Source: Lytechinus variegatus (lineage: Eukaryota; Echinodermata; Echinoidea; Temnopleuroida; Toxopneustidae). Taken from it: a DNA stretch of 64,000 nt. A program made the translations under genes and the position numbers. This document shows, piece by piece, positions 1 to 13,200 of the stretch. Under the pieces are notes generated by a model, which saw nothing but the letters and a program-made list of their open reading frames with translations, made no database searches and was not told the origin of the DNA. Within the stretch, counting starts at the first letter, position 1. Every line of letters begins with the position of its first letter. The DNA lies in the NCBI RefSeq assembly GCF_018143015.1, contig NC_054755.1, positions 10,580,124 through 10,644,123 of the forward strand. The letters are read 5' to 3'.

Positions 1-2840
1 ACAAAAAGATGCGTTTGTAAACGTTGTTTGACCAGAATCAGGCTTTCTGGGGAAGTATAAACAGAACCACGATCGTAAACGTGTTTAAATGACGTCATTT
101 GGTACATGCTTCCGGCGAGATGAAAATCCGCGCGCAAATACAGTCGTATAGCTCCATGTTATCTCCACGTAATAACAACAATCGGAAAAAAAACTTTCGA
201 AAAAAGGCGCGCCCAATTTGACCTCGCTTTACGATGCGAAGCCAGCTGGAGACCATGATTTGCTCTGAAAAGTTAAGCATAAACAGCACTCCCAGAACCA
301 AGTTTACGATCAGCGTTTTGAATCGACGTTTGAAATCGCCGATTCTGTCCTCACAATGGAAGCATAAACACACCCTTAGATGAACGTATTGGTTATGCTG
401 CAGTCACACTTCCCCTATGCTGGCTGTATGGCAAGCTGAAAACAGCCGTATTAATTTTTATTCAAACCATCTGTATGTAGCTGGTACAAAAAATGTTAAA
501 ACGGCTGTTTTCTACTCGGCCGTACGACCGGCGTGGGGGAATTGTGACTGCGCCATAAGCCGTAACTTTCATAGAAATCTCAATTTTTATTGGCTGGTAA
601 GCATTTATGACCATTTATTCATTCATCAAATGTTGAACTTATTCATTATTATATTTTGCAATGAATTTACTGGCTTCTCACGATTTTTGTAATGCACACT
701 TTCTTCACATTTGTTTTTGTCTGTTTATGTAGGCCTATACATTATGCATTGTTATGTTCATATTTAATGTTACCCTTTATCTCATGTGCTTGGAATGTAC
801 ATTATATTCAGGGTTTATGTGTTCATTGCCTTTTGTTTTATGATATATATGATTTATTAGGTGATTTATAAAAAAATGTTAAATTCAAATTGTTTATTGA
901 AACATATTAGATTGAAGTATATTCAAATTGTTGAGTGCAATATATAGCATTAAAATATATTTATATATTCAATTTAAAGTGTTTACTTCTTCATCTTTTG
1001 GTGTAGATTTAATTTGCCTCCTGTGGCTTCTATTCCATGTTTAAAACCAATCCAACTTAGGAAATAAAAAAGTTTGGTGTCTGCAGTCCCGTAGATAAAT
1101 AAAATTGTTAGTTTGAAGTTTCATTTTGAGGACCAACCAATGTTCGCGCAAGCGCGACACAACTTCAGAGTAGGTGGAGGCACTTGGAAAATCACAAAAG
1201 CACAAGAGAAACCGCCCCCATGTGAGCATATCTCGAGAGGAAAGTTTCCATCCTACTCCCAAAACGGCAATAAATCAATGAAGGGCATTTTACCGGTGGG
1301 GGTGACGCATCTGACAAGTTTCAGATGTTGTACAGCAAAGTTACCGAATGTTGATCTCAAATTCATGGCGCGCTGGAGAGACGCTTGTGGAGGTTTTGTC
1401 AAGAGTATACCCAAAGTGCATGTGGACTTTCGTCAAACAATCTGTTTTGAATTTTTTTATAAGAAAACTGCAACAATGGCAGTCAAATATAAGCCCACTT
1501 CTTACACGGGTAGAAAGGAAATTGGTACATGACTTTGAAGTCATAGGGATGCTTTTCTGGCCTTTTCAGTTGCTCGCACAAAGGTGCAAAGCGGTTGAGT
1601 TTATTGCTTTGCTGAGTGTAATATAAAGCAAGAAGAGGTCGCCATTGAATAGTTTATTTCTCTGTCTTTATCTTTCTTACAACCAATACGAGGAATTCTT
1701 GTAATTCTCATCTGAAGGTTGCCATGTAAATTAAAGTGCATTGTAAGACGCCGAGTAGGAATCAATACAGACTCCATCCAACGCCAATTGGGAATATCAC
1801 CCGCCTTTTCATGCGGCAAAAGTCGCGAGTTGTTTGTATCATTTCCCTTTTGTGTATATCAACTTGTATTTGCACATATCTCTCAATTCCTTGTAGAATA
1901 TTGCTCATTTTAACCACAAAGCCACAAATTGAGCCCTCAAAAGAGATTATCGATTAGCTGAGTGGGCGCAGAGTGTTGTTGACTTTTATTTACCTTTGTT
2001 GCGCTGGGGCGGGTCTTACAAGGTTGGTAATTTTGTGACAATTTCACATATGATTTTGCTCACGTAATCAGATACTTCTTTTTCTCCATGGAATTTCAAT
2101 GTTCTTCATTATCTAATGAATAAAGTGATCATGAAAATCATCATCAAAATTTAAAACTTTGCTCGAGAACGAATGTGATGTAATATTTATACATTTTGAT
2201 TATTCACGGAACTAAGAACTCTTGTCCTATCTAAACTTGAACTTATAAACGCATTCCTTTATTGATATCATATTCATTTAGTTCGTAAGTGAACAATTTG
2301 TATTGAATTAGGGTGTAACATGATGATATGTGATTGATATTTACAACCGATTGTGACTTTCTGTACATGGTTCGTCATACACTTACAATTATGCTTAATT
2401 TGACTATTGATTGTATCACTTTATAAACATGTATGTCACGGCCAAATCATTTGTTATTTTTCTTTTCTAAGTCAAATTATTTGCAAGTTGAGCACATTTC
2501 TGTTCAGAAAAATCCAACTTTGAGATGCCTGTATTTTGAACCCAATATATATGAAAAGTTAGTTTCTCTCAATATTCTCTTTCACTTCTTTAGAATTTTG
2601 ATTAAGTTTTAATGAAAGCATAAGCTTTTTTTATTTCAATTAATGAGTACTAGTAGTAGAAGTGCAGTAAATGTACTTATAAGCTGAGAGAATTTTTATA
2701 AATCAAAAAAGAGAAATACTTAGAGTAAATTCAAATCTTACAAAGATAGAAACACAATATTTATTTATGTTTGTTTCAAGTGATCTCCTTCTCTGTTATA
2801 TCCTCCCTTTGTGCCTGTGAATAGGTAATTAAAGAGAAGA
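1..2840. other. no gene recognised; 3' flank of CCDC39
   Basis: AT-rich sequence without recognisable exons. Short open frames at 95-373 (minus) and 1113-1532 (plus) have no familiar motif. A small foldback element is at 400-551. Confidence 0.5.
400..551. mobile_element. foldback MITE, GGCCGTACGGC family, copy 1
   Basis: Ends GCAGTCACA and TGTGACTGC are perfect inverted repeats; inner arms pair as aaaacagccgt / acggctgtttt. Same inner arms as the element at 57227-57394, so both belong to one family. Confidence 0.6.
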
Positions 2841-3572
2841 TGTACCTACAGTGGTAACTAGATAGAAGGCATACCTACAGTGGTAACTAGATAGAAGGCG
2901 TACCAACAGTGGTAACTAGATATAAGGCGTACCTACAGGGGTAACTAGATAGAAGGCATACCTACAGTGGTAACGAGATAGAAGGCGTACCTACAGTGGT
3001 AACTAGATAGAAGGCGTACCTACAGTGGTAACTAGATAGAAGGCGTACCTACAGTGGTAACTAGATAGAAGGCGTACCTACAGTGGTAACTAGATAGAAG
3101 GCGTACCTACAGTGGTAACGAGATAGAAGGCGTACCTACAGTGGTAACTAGATAGAAGGCGTACCTACAGTGATAACTAGATAGAAGGCGTACCTACAGT
3201 GGTAACTAGATAGAAGGCGTACCTACAGTGGTAACTAGATAGAAGGCGTACTTGGTAACTAGATAGAAGGCGTACCTACAGTGGTAACTAGATAGAAGGC
3301 GTACCTACAGTGGTAACTAGATAGAAGGCGTACCTACAGTGATAACTAGATAGAAGGCGTACCTACAGTGGTAACTAGATAGAAGGCGTACCTACAGTGG
3401 TAACTAGATAGAAGGCGTACCTACAGTGGTAACTAGATAGAAGGCGTACCTACAGTGGTAACTAGATAGAAGGCGTACCTACAGTGATAACTAGATAGAA
3501 GGCGTACAGTGATAACTAGATAGAAGGTGATAACTTGATAGAAGGCGCACCTACATTGGTAAGTGGATAGAA
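2841..3572. repeat. 29-bp minisatellite, about 25 copies
   Basis: Head-to-tail copies of a unit reading gtggtaactagatagaaggc then gtacctaca. Variants are GTGATAAC for GTGGTAAC and ACGAG for ACTAG. One copy near 3250 and those after 3500 are truncated. Confidence 0.95.
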
Positions 3573-3960
3573 TGATGGCATAACTTAGAATGTATATGGA
3601 ACTAGTTCATGAAACTTGGCCATAAAGTCAATCAAGTATTATTGAACATCATGCCTGAGTTTTAGGTCACAGGATCAAGGTCAAAGGTTATTTAGGGTCA
3701 ATGAACTTAAGACCATGTTGGGGTAATCTATTGAAAGTTTATGGATCTGATTCATGAAACTTGGACATTAGAGTAATCAAGTATCACTGAACACATAATC
3801 AAGGTCAAAGGTCATTGAAATTTGGCCATTTTAGAGGGAATTATTAGATTGCTGTCAAAACTTTCAAATTTATAGATATAGTGTGTAAAATCAGCTATCA
3901 CTGACAAGTTTTAGGTCTCATGATCAAGGTCAAATGTCAATGAATGAATAATTGTTTTAT
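3573..3960. repeat. degenerate interspersed repeat with AGGTCA pairs
   Basis: Two to three diverged units like the array at 11646-12740 but in the opposite orientation: catgaaacttggacatta, then atcaaggtcaaaggtcattg. One perfect DR1 (AGGTCAAAGGTCA) at 3802-3814, two imperfect near 3670 and 3930. Confidence 0.65.
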
Positions 3961-4160
3961 AATAGTTTTCAAAGTCAGCACTGCTGCTATTTTTAATTGT
4001 GTGATGCAGGTTAGACCACCAGAGGCATTCCATATTTCTTTTAAGTGCTTTAGTCACACGATACTTTGATGTATGAACTATTATGATGATGATGATGTCC
4101 ATAAGACATGCTCATTGCATGTGCTATGTACAATAATACAGACTTATAAGTAGATAATCT

Positions 4161-4186
4161 ATATATATATATATATATATATATAT
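4161..4186. repeat. (AT)n microsatellite
   Basis: Uninterrupted AT dinucleotides of about 26 bp. Confidence 0.9.
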
Positions 4187-4826
4187 TATGATTCATTATC
4201 ATACATGTAGGATGGATTTTACGATGATTAGGAACAAAGAGCAGAGAAATTAAAGACAAATATGATTTAGTTAAAAAGTCAGAAACATTTTTATTGAAAT
4301 GAAAAAAAGTGAAATCTAGGGTGTCTGCGGTTAGAAACACAACTTACATTACACCATTCATAGCAGGAAGCAAGATGTAACATGACAATTCTCGTTGAGT
4401 AGGGGGCTCGATGGCCGTATCTTTTCTTTATTGTATCTTAATTTGCCATCTCATCATGCAATTCATCCTATCCCCTTCTTTCATCGCTAATCCTGTTCAG
4501 GGGATAGAAAAGTGATCGCCTCGCGCCCTTTCTCTCCCACCAAGAATGGGTGGGAGAGTGCCGAAAGGGAAATTACCAGTCAGGTGTAATCTCATTTGGC
4601 ACTGTACTCGGGACGGCAATCCAATAAACTGGCATAACTGAGATGATATGAATATTGAAATGAAATGAAAAAGGGAGGAGGGAGACGAAAGGGGGGGTGT
4701 AAGATATATGGATGATGCAAAGGAAAAAAAAGTATTTCACACAAGGAAGAGGAAATAGAGAATGGAAAAGGAAGATCTTTTATTATCTATCCTTAATGGA
4801 AATAGAGAGGGAGAGAGATGCAGATA

Positions 4827-5530
4827 ATGGTAGGAGGATGAATACATCTCCCCGGCATTTCTTCTCTCTTCGTTCTGTTCTTTCTTCTTCTCCTCCTCCA
4901 CTTTCTCCTCCTTCACCTCCACCTTCCCACCCTTCTTCTCCTTCTCCACCTTCTCTTCCTTCTCCACCTTCTCCTCCTCCTTCTCATCCTCCTCCTTCTT
5001 CACATTCTCCTCCACTTTCTCCTGCTTCTTCTCCACCTCCTCCTTCTTCTCCACCTTCATCTCCCCCTCCACCTTCTCCACCTCCTCCTCCTCCACCTTC
5101 ATCTCCCCCTCCAACTTCTCCACCTCCTCCTCCTTCTTCTCCTCCTCCACCTTCTGCTCTGTCTCCTCCACCTTCTTCTCCTTCACCACCTTCTCCTTGC
5201 TTTCAATCTCATTCTCCACCTTCTCCTCCTCCTTCATCACCTTCTCTCTCACCTCTTCCTAATGGTAGGAGGATGAATACTTCTCCTTCTCTTCTTCTCT
5301 CTTCGTTCTGTTCTTTCTTCTTCTCCTCCTTCACCTCCACCTTCCCACCCATCTTCTCCTCCACCTTCTCTTCCTTCTCCACCTTCACCTTCCCCTCCTT
5401 CTCCAGCTTCTCCACCCTCTTCATCTTCTTTTCCTCCTCATTTTCCTCTTTTTTCCTCTCCTTCTTTTCTGTCTTTCTTCTTTCCTTTTGTTCTCCTCAT
5501 CCTCCTCTCTCTCTCTCCTCACAACTTTTT
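4827..5530. repeat. duplicated polypyrimidine (TCC/TTC) tract
   Basis: About 700 bp almost free of purines on the plus strand. The leader aatggtaggaggatgaatac plus the tctcttcgttctgttctttc segment occurs at 4827 and again at 5261, showing a segmental duplication of about 434 bp. Long open frames on both strands follow from the composition and are not genes. Confidence 0.85.
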
Positions 5531-5719
5531 TCTTCATCTTTTCATCATTCTTCCTCCTCCCCTCATTCATTTTTCGATCTTCTTCACCACCTCTCTTACC
5601 TCTTCCCTTACCTTATACCTTCTAGCTTCCTTTCTATCCTCTCTTCTCCCTTTGCTTCTCCTTCTCTACAGAAGTATTCTTCTCGTTCACCATTTCTGTC
5701 GTCAGAGTGATAGATGTGT

Positions 5720-7780
5720 TTGGTGACCAACCACATTTTAAACCCTTTTCTAGAAAGTGAAAATTGAAACCAAAAGATTTAATTCTGACACCTGTTCTTG
5801 TAATAATTGTTTTCTTCAAGATACATTTAACATTAACAGTAAAATATCATATTATTGAGGTTGATAGAGATTCTAATGTTTCATGGAAAAATGTGAAAGA
5901 TCAAAGTCTTTGATATAGTATTATAAAACATATATGCTATGTGTGATGCGCTATACAAGAATTGAGCATTATTATTATATATTGTATTCAATGCAACATA
6001 ATGTAGTATCTTTTCCATCCCAATATTTTTTGGGGAAATGTTTATATTGCATTGATTTATTTTTGTAATGGATTAAAGTTTGTATGATTTATTTTGCATT
6101 TCTGGAGAAATTCTGCAGAATGTAAATTGATATTGAGATCAGAAGCCAAATGTTATATAATATATAGAACCATAATTTTTATGTAATATCTAGAACCATA
6201 ATTTTTATGTAAAAATTAGATACAGAGAACTATTTTCAATGTAGGTATATGGTTATGCTATCACAGGCACAAATCTAAATAACTATTCAGCCTTGCATGT
6301 GTATGCATTTTGTATATGTTGATTGGTAGGGGGGTACTTTACAGCTAGCTTCATGCAATGCTCTCCTTGTTACCCCCCCCCCCCATCTTTCTTCCAGAAT
6401 TTCATTTCGGACAACTGTGCCCCTGTGGCCTTTCCATATCATTTAATTTCCCACCGAAGCAGAATAATCGCTTTTATTTCTCGCGACGACAAAAACACTC
6501 GCTAACATAATTTCTTAAGGGAGATGGCTATTCGTGGGTATAATGCTATTCAAAAGGTATTGCTTTCCTCAACTTGCCAGTTAAACTCGGGCATTATGCC
6601 ACCAGTGATAAAACCATTCTCCGTTGAGGATTATTTCTTTAGTAGATTGGTCTAACAGGATTTCATCAGCCACCCGTTTCTTATTTTCGTTTGATCGGTT
6701 AATTGACAAAAAAAAAGGAGGAGAGAGGAGATTACCCGATTGTGACGTTATAAGAAATGTCTGAACGCATAAAGCGATATTGAACGACTGAACTTCCTGC
6801 CCCAGCTGTCTTTTTTAATCGCACAGCGCCATCTTGAGTTCAGTTTCTCAATGTTATTCAACTGGGTGTAATGACATGTGTCTGTTATTTAAGTTATATG
6901 GGGGGATTTATGAATAGATGCAGATGTGTGAGCCTTGGTCATGTCTTTTGGATGGTGACGTTAAATGTCGGTCCCAGACGTAAATGATCAAAACTGATTG
7001 ATACAGTTCTGTTAAAACATTAACTAAAAACACATCCATCCCAATGACCAACTTCCACTTGGATAGATGACAAAAAATGCATAGATTAACGACACATGAG
7101 TATATGAATAAAAGTCGGACCCAAGTCCATCTCTTTGCGAAATGAAGTTTAACATGGATGTAGTTGCTTATACATGATCCCATCTTCTAATAATTTATAT
7201 TCCAGAATTCCGCCCACAAGTGTCAGAAATGAATGAAAAACTAACCTTAATTATTTTGGATTTCTTGATTTACTAAAAATGAACTTTCAATGGACTTCTT
7301 ACATTGATATACGGTACTCAAATGTATTTTAGGGGAACATGCTACAAAATTTGACATGAGAGGGCGCCAGATGATACATTTTGTTGTAAGTGTGCTTTTT
7401 TTTATTGAAATTACATTGGATGAATACAAGGGGTATGATATCAGTCATCATTCTCTTATCTTTTTTTTTAATCAATGAAATCTAGGAATTCCCCAATACC
7501 TGTCGCAAGCATGTGGAGGTATTTGTAAATAAAGTAACAACAGAAATATAAAGAGGGGTTTTTTTTAATCAATCTTTATCACCACTTTTTTTTAAATATC
7601 TAAATAGCTTTTGTTGTTGTTGCGCTCTGAAGCGCCTCGAGTGTCTAATCAAGATGGAAAGAGCACGATACAAATCTCGTGTATGATTAATATTTTAACA
7701 AATGCACATGTAGGTATCGATATCAATACATAATTATAGCATTTTTCATTAATTTTATGCAAGATAAAAGAGCAGTGTGG
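5720..7780. other. no gene recognised
   Basis: AT-rich flank with homopolymer runs; no exon-like block with splice sites seen on either strand. Confidence 0.4.
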
Positions 7781-7797
7781 ATAAAATGCCTTGCACA

Positions 7798-7870
7798 AGG
7801 CCATGGTGAGAATGGAACCCTAGACTTAATTGGTTAGTTGGGCACCTTAGACCACTCGGCCATGGTACCA
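7798..7870 (-). mobile_element. tRNA-like SINE head (tRNA-Leu type)
   Basis: Minus-strand A box TGGCCGAGTGGT (7851-7862) and B box-like GGTTCCATTCTC (7808-7819) at tRNA spacing. The sequence continues into a non-tRNA body, so it is a SINE head and not a functional tRNA. Confidence 0.6.
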
Positions 7871-10104
7871 TCTTTTGAAAACATACAAATGCACAAATAC
7901 TCTCTTTTCCTTTCTTTCCTCTTTTCTACTTACTATTGCATTTCACCTCTTAAATAATGACAGAAATTCCACTTGTAAGTTATTACATGAAAACAAAAAG
8001 TGAAACATACACACCCAAGCATGAGAAGCTTCAATCAACAAAAAAATATATTGATGTTAGAAATAATGTTCTGAAATGTTATCATACTCAAGAGATACAA
8101 TTATGGAAATTCAAGAAATAATTAAGTCTTGAAGTACTTAATGCCAAACTAAAAATGTTCAAATTTGGGGTATTTTAAAAATTTCAATCACAAGTATCAA
8201 CTTCAGAGACACTTCGATCCACTTAAAGAAAACATGAAAATATAGAAAGTGAGATAAATCTTGAAAATATGAAGAAAATTGTACTTTATTGATTTCCTTG
8301 TTTTAAAAGCTAAAGTGTAGTGGTAATTCATATTGGTTTCCATACCATGATTGGGCCACTAGTTCAAGTTTGAAGATCTAAACAACCCCCTTACAGCCCA
8401 CTACCATGTGTTTTTTTTATTTGAATACCTCAATTGATTAAATTATTTTGTTAAAGACAAAAAAGAAAGATTTTGAATTTGTATAATTTTTCCCCAAACA
8501 AGGAAAATAACTTAATTGTTCCCCAAAGCAGGGAAAGAACATTTTTGTTTTGGTTTTTCATTTCTCTTCTGTTGAAACAATTTTTTTTAAATCAAGATGA
8601 AATTAATTCTCATTGTTCATTCTTCTCCTGAACATAATATACAATTCAATTTTAAAAACTACAATCGACACAGAAGCTTCTTTTTTTAAAGCAACATTTA
8701 TTTACATAGTCAAAACAAACATTCATCATCAAGTATATATAGATTTAGATCATGACAATATGAAAAATACTCTTTCACATTCGACAATCAAATAATTTTC
8801 AGAATATGATTTATGAATTTAATTTGATAATTCAATTGATAAACAGTTTGAAAAGAAAAAAAATAGCATGACTTTTCAAATCTTTTTGCAACTTCTTGGT
8901 AATGTTAAAACCTCTCTGCCCACATGCTACAAGTTTTTAAATTGTTAAAGAAACAATTTTCACATGGTCTAACTCTGCTAGAGTTATGCAAAGCCGGAAT
9001 ATCAAAACCTTGTTAACACTTTTATCTCTCATACTCACTCTTTGTCTATGCTTTAAAGAAAAATATCAAAATCGGTTATTTATGGTTTATGTGCCAAATG
9101 TGATAAACTCTTCTGCATTTGGCATTCCATTGTCTCAAACCACAAATTAAGACCGCAGTTTAAGTCCAACCTGTATTAAGAATACAAGGCTATGTCTATT
9201 TACAATGCAAGAAATATATATTTACATAATTAGCTTTCTTATATACAATATATAATTTTTACATGAATACATGTACACGCAAGGTGATTTACAGAGGAAA
9301 GTCTGGAATTATAATTAATTGTATTAAAATTATCCTTATGTACTAGACTTTATTTTTTTTCCTCCTCCCCTTGAAGCTCGCTCTCTCTCTCTCTCTCTCT
9401 GTCCCTCTCTTTCAAACACACACAACACTTCTGTTTCATTTGGAATGTATCTTAAAATTGAATTTCTCAACAGGAACTCGTTACACAGCTTTTATCTATC
9501 CATAATAATAATAATCATATATCATTTTCTTACCCTACCTATTTCCCTAATATTTTACTGGCTACAATTCATCGGTTGCAAGGGTATTTAACAAAATAAA
9601 AAATACACAGCTCAATTTCTCCAATTTGGCAACATTTTGTTGTTGTTGCTTTGTGTGCTTAACTGGATTTTCATACACTATGACCTTGTATATTCATATT
9701 GCTTTCATCTTAAAAAAAAAATGACTCTTACATTAGCTGATAATTTTGCCAAAATATGCAATCAACTTTACGATTCCACTTAAATAAAGAAGAGTTGACC
9801 CCTTTATATTGACCCTAACTGTGAATACAACATATAGTATTTACTGCGTCATTGAATAATCAACTTGACAATCGGCGCCTCATAAATGCTATATGTCATT
9901 TTTATCATAAACAAGATTGATTTGAAAGAAATTGCAATTACTGCCGATTTGATGAATATGTGATCAATGTGACCATTAAATGACAATCCTGAAAGTCTCT
10001 ACAACTTCTACAACTTGATACTGATAGATAGATAGATCCACTGATTTTCAAGACCCTCCCCCCCCCCCCTTCAGAGTCTGTCCTTTATCCCAATCAGTAT
10101 TCCT
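7871..10104. other. CCDC39 3' flank, probable 3' UTR in its right part
   Basis: AT-rich; a CT microsatellite at 9379-9400 and several minus-strand AATAAA signals. No other gene recognised. Confidence 0.4.
9349..9354 (-). terminator. candidate CCDC39 poly(A) signal
   Basis: AATAAA on the minus strand (TTTATT on plus), about 750 bp past the CCDC39 stop. Further AATAAA copies exist at 8697-8702 and beyond, so which is used cannot be told from sequence. Confidence 0.3.
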
Positions 10105-10294
10105 TCAGTGACGTCCACTTCGAAGACTGCCCTGGCTACTGGTCCGACTGCCTGCTCTTGATCCAGCGGGCGATCGTCCACTCTTGGGCGTCCCAGCAGG
10201 ACTACCGGACATCCCGAACCCTCCGACGTCCACCGTCTTCAAACCAATGCTGCTGGCTCGGCTGGATGCACCACTCCGAACTGAAGAGGGCGTC
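10105..10294 (-). CDS. CCDC39: CCDC39 exon 21, C-terminal tail and stop (residues 895-957)
   Basis: 190 bp; the first base completes the Lys codon from exon 20; TGA at 10105-10107. Low-complexity Ser/Gly/Arg tail with repeated [15 protein letters not shown] motifs. The human tail is also Ser-rich but not alignable in detail, so the match rests on splice phase, position and composition. Confidence 0.88.
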
Positions 10295-13200
10295 CTGTTT
10301 TTAAATATAAAATAAAGATCTACAATATTAGAAAAGTAATACAAAACACTGTTGTCCAGTGGCATGAGAAAGGGTTAGTGGAAAAATACTGCAAACACAA
10401 GTCATTTGTCACAATGGCTTGCCTCCCAAACTTCTGTCTGCTAAAACCACTCAAATTAATAAAGTTTGACTTCTTGATACTGACCCCCACCTGAACTATT
10501 AGTTTATTAGTTTTCAGTGGACCCCTCCATTCTTCTCATGATATATAATTGTATTGATTTAATTAAATTTAATGATATTGATTATATTGATTTAAAATTG
10601 ACATGTATGTTAATTTATATTCAAATCACTTATCGAATATATGTATATCATTTTTGTTAATATTGAATTTTGTTCATGTTTTTATTTAAATTGAATCAAT
10701 CTATCTTGTACTTATTTGTATTATGTTGAAGAATGAAAAATGAATTGAATTGAAATTTCACTGCTATGTTGTATGAAATTGTAATAGTGGTCCGCCCACT
10801 TCTGTGGCATGATAATGAAAATAACTTAGAAAGGTACTCTGACGATACTAATAAATATTTCTATGTTGCTCAAAAATGATAAGTTGATTTACATGTCTGT
10901 TAATTTGTTTGACCTGACATATGTCAATCTCCAACAGAAGCGAGAAAAATTATTTTAGATATTAACGCAACAAATTGCAATGTTAAAGTTTGAACTAAAT
11001 TAAATAAGACAGTTTTTTAACAAAATCTCAATATAAGTATTATTAAAATGCATATTTAGTATTACAGGCCTGCCAACACTCGAAAATGAAAAATAGCAGT
11101 TGAATTTTTCTGTTCATTGTCAGGCGTGTCTCCCTCACTTTTTATTTAATTGACATGTTAAATTTTCTTACATTTACTGGTAAACATTGAGAAATCAGAA
11201 GTGTTAAAACTATATTACTCTTACACCCATACCCACCACACATATACATGGGCTGATTTATTGTATATCTTTATAAATAAATGGGAAAATGGAGTGCTCC
11301 TCTATTTGGTTGATAAAAATCTTTAAAAAGGGGTACCTCCTGGAAAAAAAGGAGCAGTTGTCAGGTGTGGTATTATATCACATATTTTTCTGTGAAAAGG
11401 AACCAGTTTCTGGTAAATTTTATGAGCTAAAGTCACATCAATGAAACTGACCCCAAACCGACCGATGTTATGTCATTCAAAATAACACACAAGCTTTGAT
11501 CTGTCTGGAGTCGGTTTCAACAGAGCGACTGTGGCATCACCAAGATTAAAAATCTAAACTGAAAACTCTCAGAATGAAAGAGTTTCAGTGGAACAGACGT
11601 ATCTTCAACGTATACATAATGGTAACAAGTGGAATGCCTCTGGCCGTCTCACCTGCATCACGCGGTTCAATATAGCAGCAGTGCTTACTATGAATACTAC
11701 TCTAACTCGCACAAGATGTTCAGTGATACATGGTTACTCTTATGTCCAAGTTTAATGAACTAGACCACTTTTTATGAACTAGACCAATAAACTTACAGAG
11801 ATATGATGGTTATTCAACAAAAAACCCCAACATGGCCAAAGTTCATTGACCTTACATGACCTTTGACCTTGATCATGTGACCTGAAACTCGCACAGGATG
11901 TTCAGTGATACTTGATTACTCTTATGTACAAGTTTCATGAATCAGATCCATAAACATTGAAAGTTATGATGGTAATTCAACAGATACACCCAATTCGGCC
12001 AAAGTTCATTGACCTTTGACCTTGGTCATGTGACCTGAAATGAGCACAGGATGTTCAGTGATACTTGATTACTCTAATGTCCAAGTTCAATGAACTAGAC
12101 CAATAAACTTTCAAAGTTATGATGGTAATTCAACAGATACCCCCGATTCGGCCAAAGTTCATTGACCCTAAATGACCTTTGACCTTAATCATGAGACCTG
12201 AAACTTGCACAAAATGTTCAGTGATGCTTGATTACTATTATGTCCAAGTTTCATTAATCTGATCCATAAACTTTCAAAGTTATGATGGGAATTCAACAGA
12301 TATCCCCAATTCGGCCAAAGTTCATTGACCCTAAATGACCTTTGACCTTGGTCATGTGACGTGAAACTCATGCAGGATGTTCAGTGATACTTGATTAAAC
12401 TTATGTCCAAGTTTCATGAACTAGGTCCATATATTTTCTAAGTTATGATGACATTTCAAAAACTTAACCTCAGGTTAAGATTTCGATGTTGATTCCTCCA
12501 ACATGGTCTAAGTTCATTGACCCTAAATGACCTTTGACCTTGGTCATGTGACATGAAACTCTAATAGGATGTTCAGTAATACTTGATTAACCTTATGGCC
12601 AAGTTTTATGAACTAGGTCCATATACTTTCTAAGTTATGACATCATTTCAAAAACTTAACCTCAGGTTAAGATTTGATGTTGACGCCGCCGCCGTCGGAA
12701 AAGCGGCGCCTATAGTCTCACTTTGCTTCGCAGGTGAGACAAAAACAATTCATGCGACACAATGGAGGAATTGAAGATCTTACTTTGGAGAGGTGAGGCT
12801 GCGACTGCTGTATGCGGAGCCCGGTCTGGAGGAGCGTTGAGTGGCACTTGGTGGGGGTGGCACTGGTAAACCAGCCTAGAGAATATGAAAGAGGGAGAGA
12901 GAAAAGTAGAAACAGTAAAGGAGATATAAAAGGTTCATCATAAGTCAACCTTAATTATGTAAGATAACTCATACAGGAAAGCATAATTCGACCTTATGTA
13001 GGATAACTTATACAGGAAAGCATGAGTCGACCTTATGTAAGCCCCTTTTACAATTGGTGCTACGACTGCTTACAACCGTTGCGATTCTGTGCAACATATA
13101 TTGTGACCAAACGATCGCACAAGCAATTTTGAAAGCCCCTTTAGATAACCTATACAGGAAAGCATAAGTCAACCTTATGTAAGACATATATAAACCCAAG

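Noticed and set aside
95..373. 92-codon minus-strand frame with hydrophobic stretch
   Set aside because: Resembles nothing recognised and lies next to MITE sequence; unsupported.
1113..1532. 139-codon open frame on plus
   Set aside because: No recognisable domain, no splice context, and competing frames on both strands; cannot be told from chance.
2841..3572. CRISPR-like array of short direct repeats
   Set aside because: Units are contiguous with no unique spacers and the genome is animal; it is a minisatellite. The same applies to 58008-59660.
4712..5710. 332-codon Ser/Pro/Phe-rich open frame and opposing Glu/Lys frame
   Set aside because: Produced by the TCC/TTC tract; open on both strands, no splice or family signal, internal segmental duplication.
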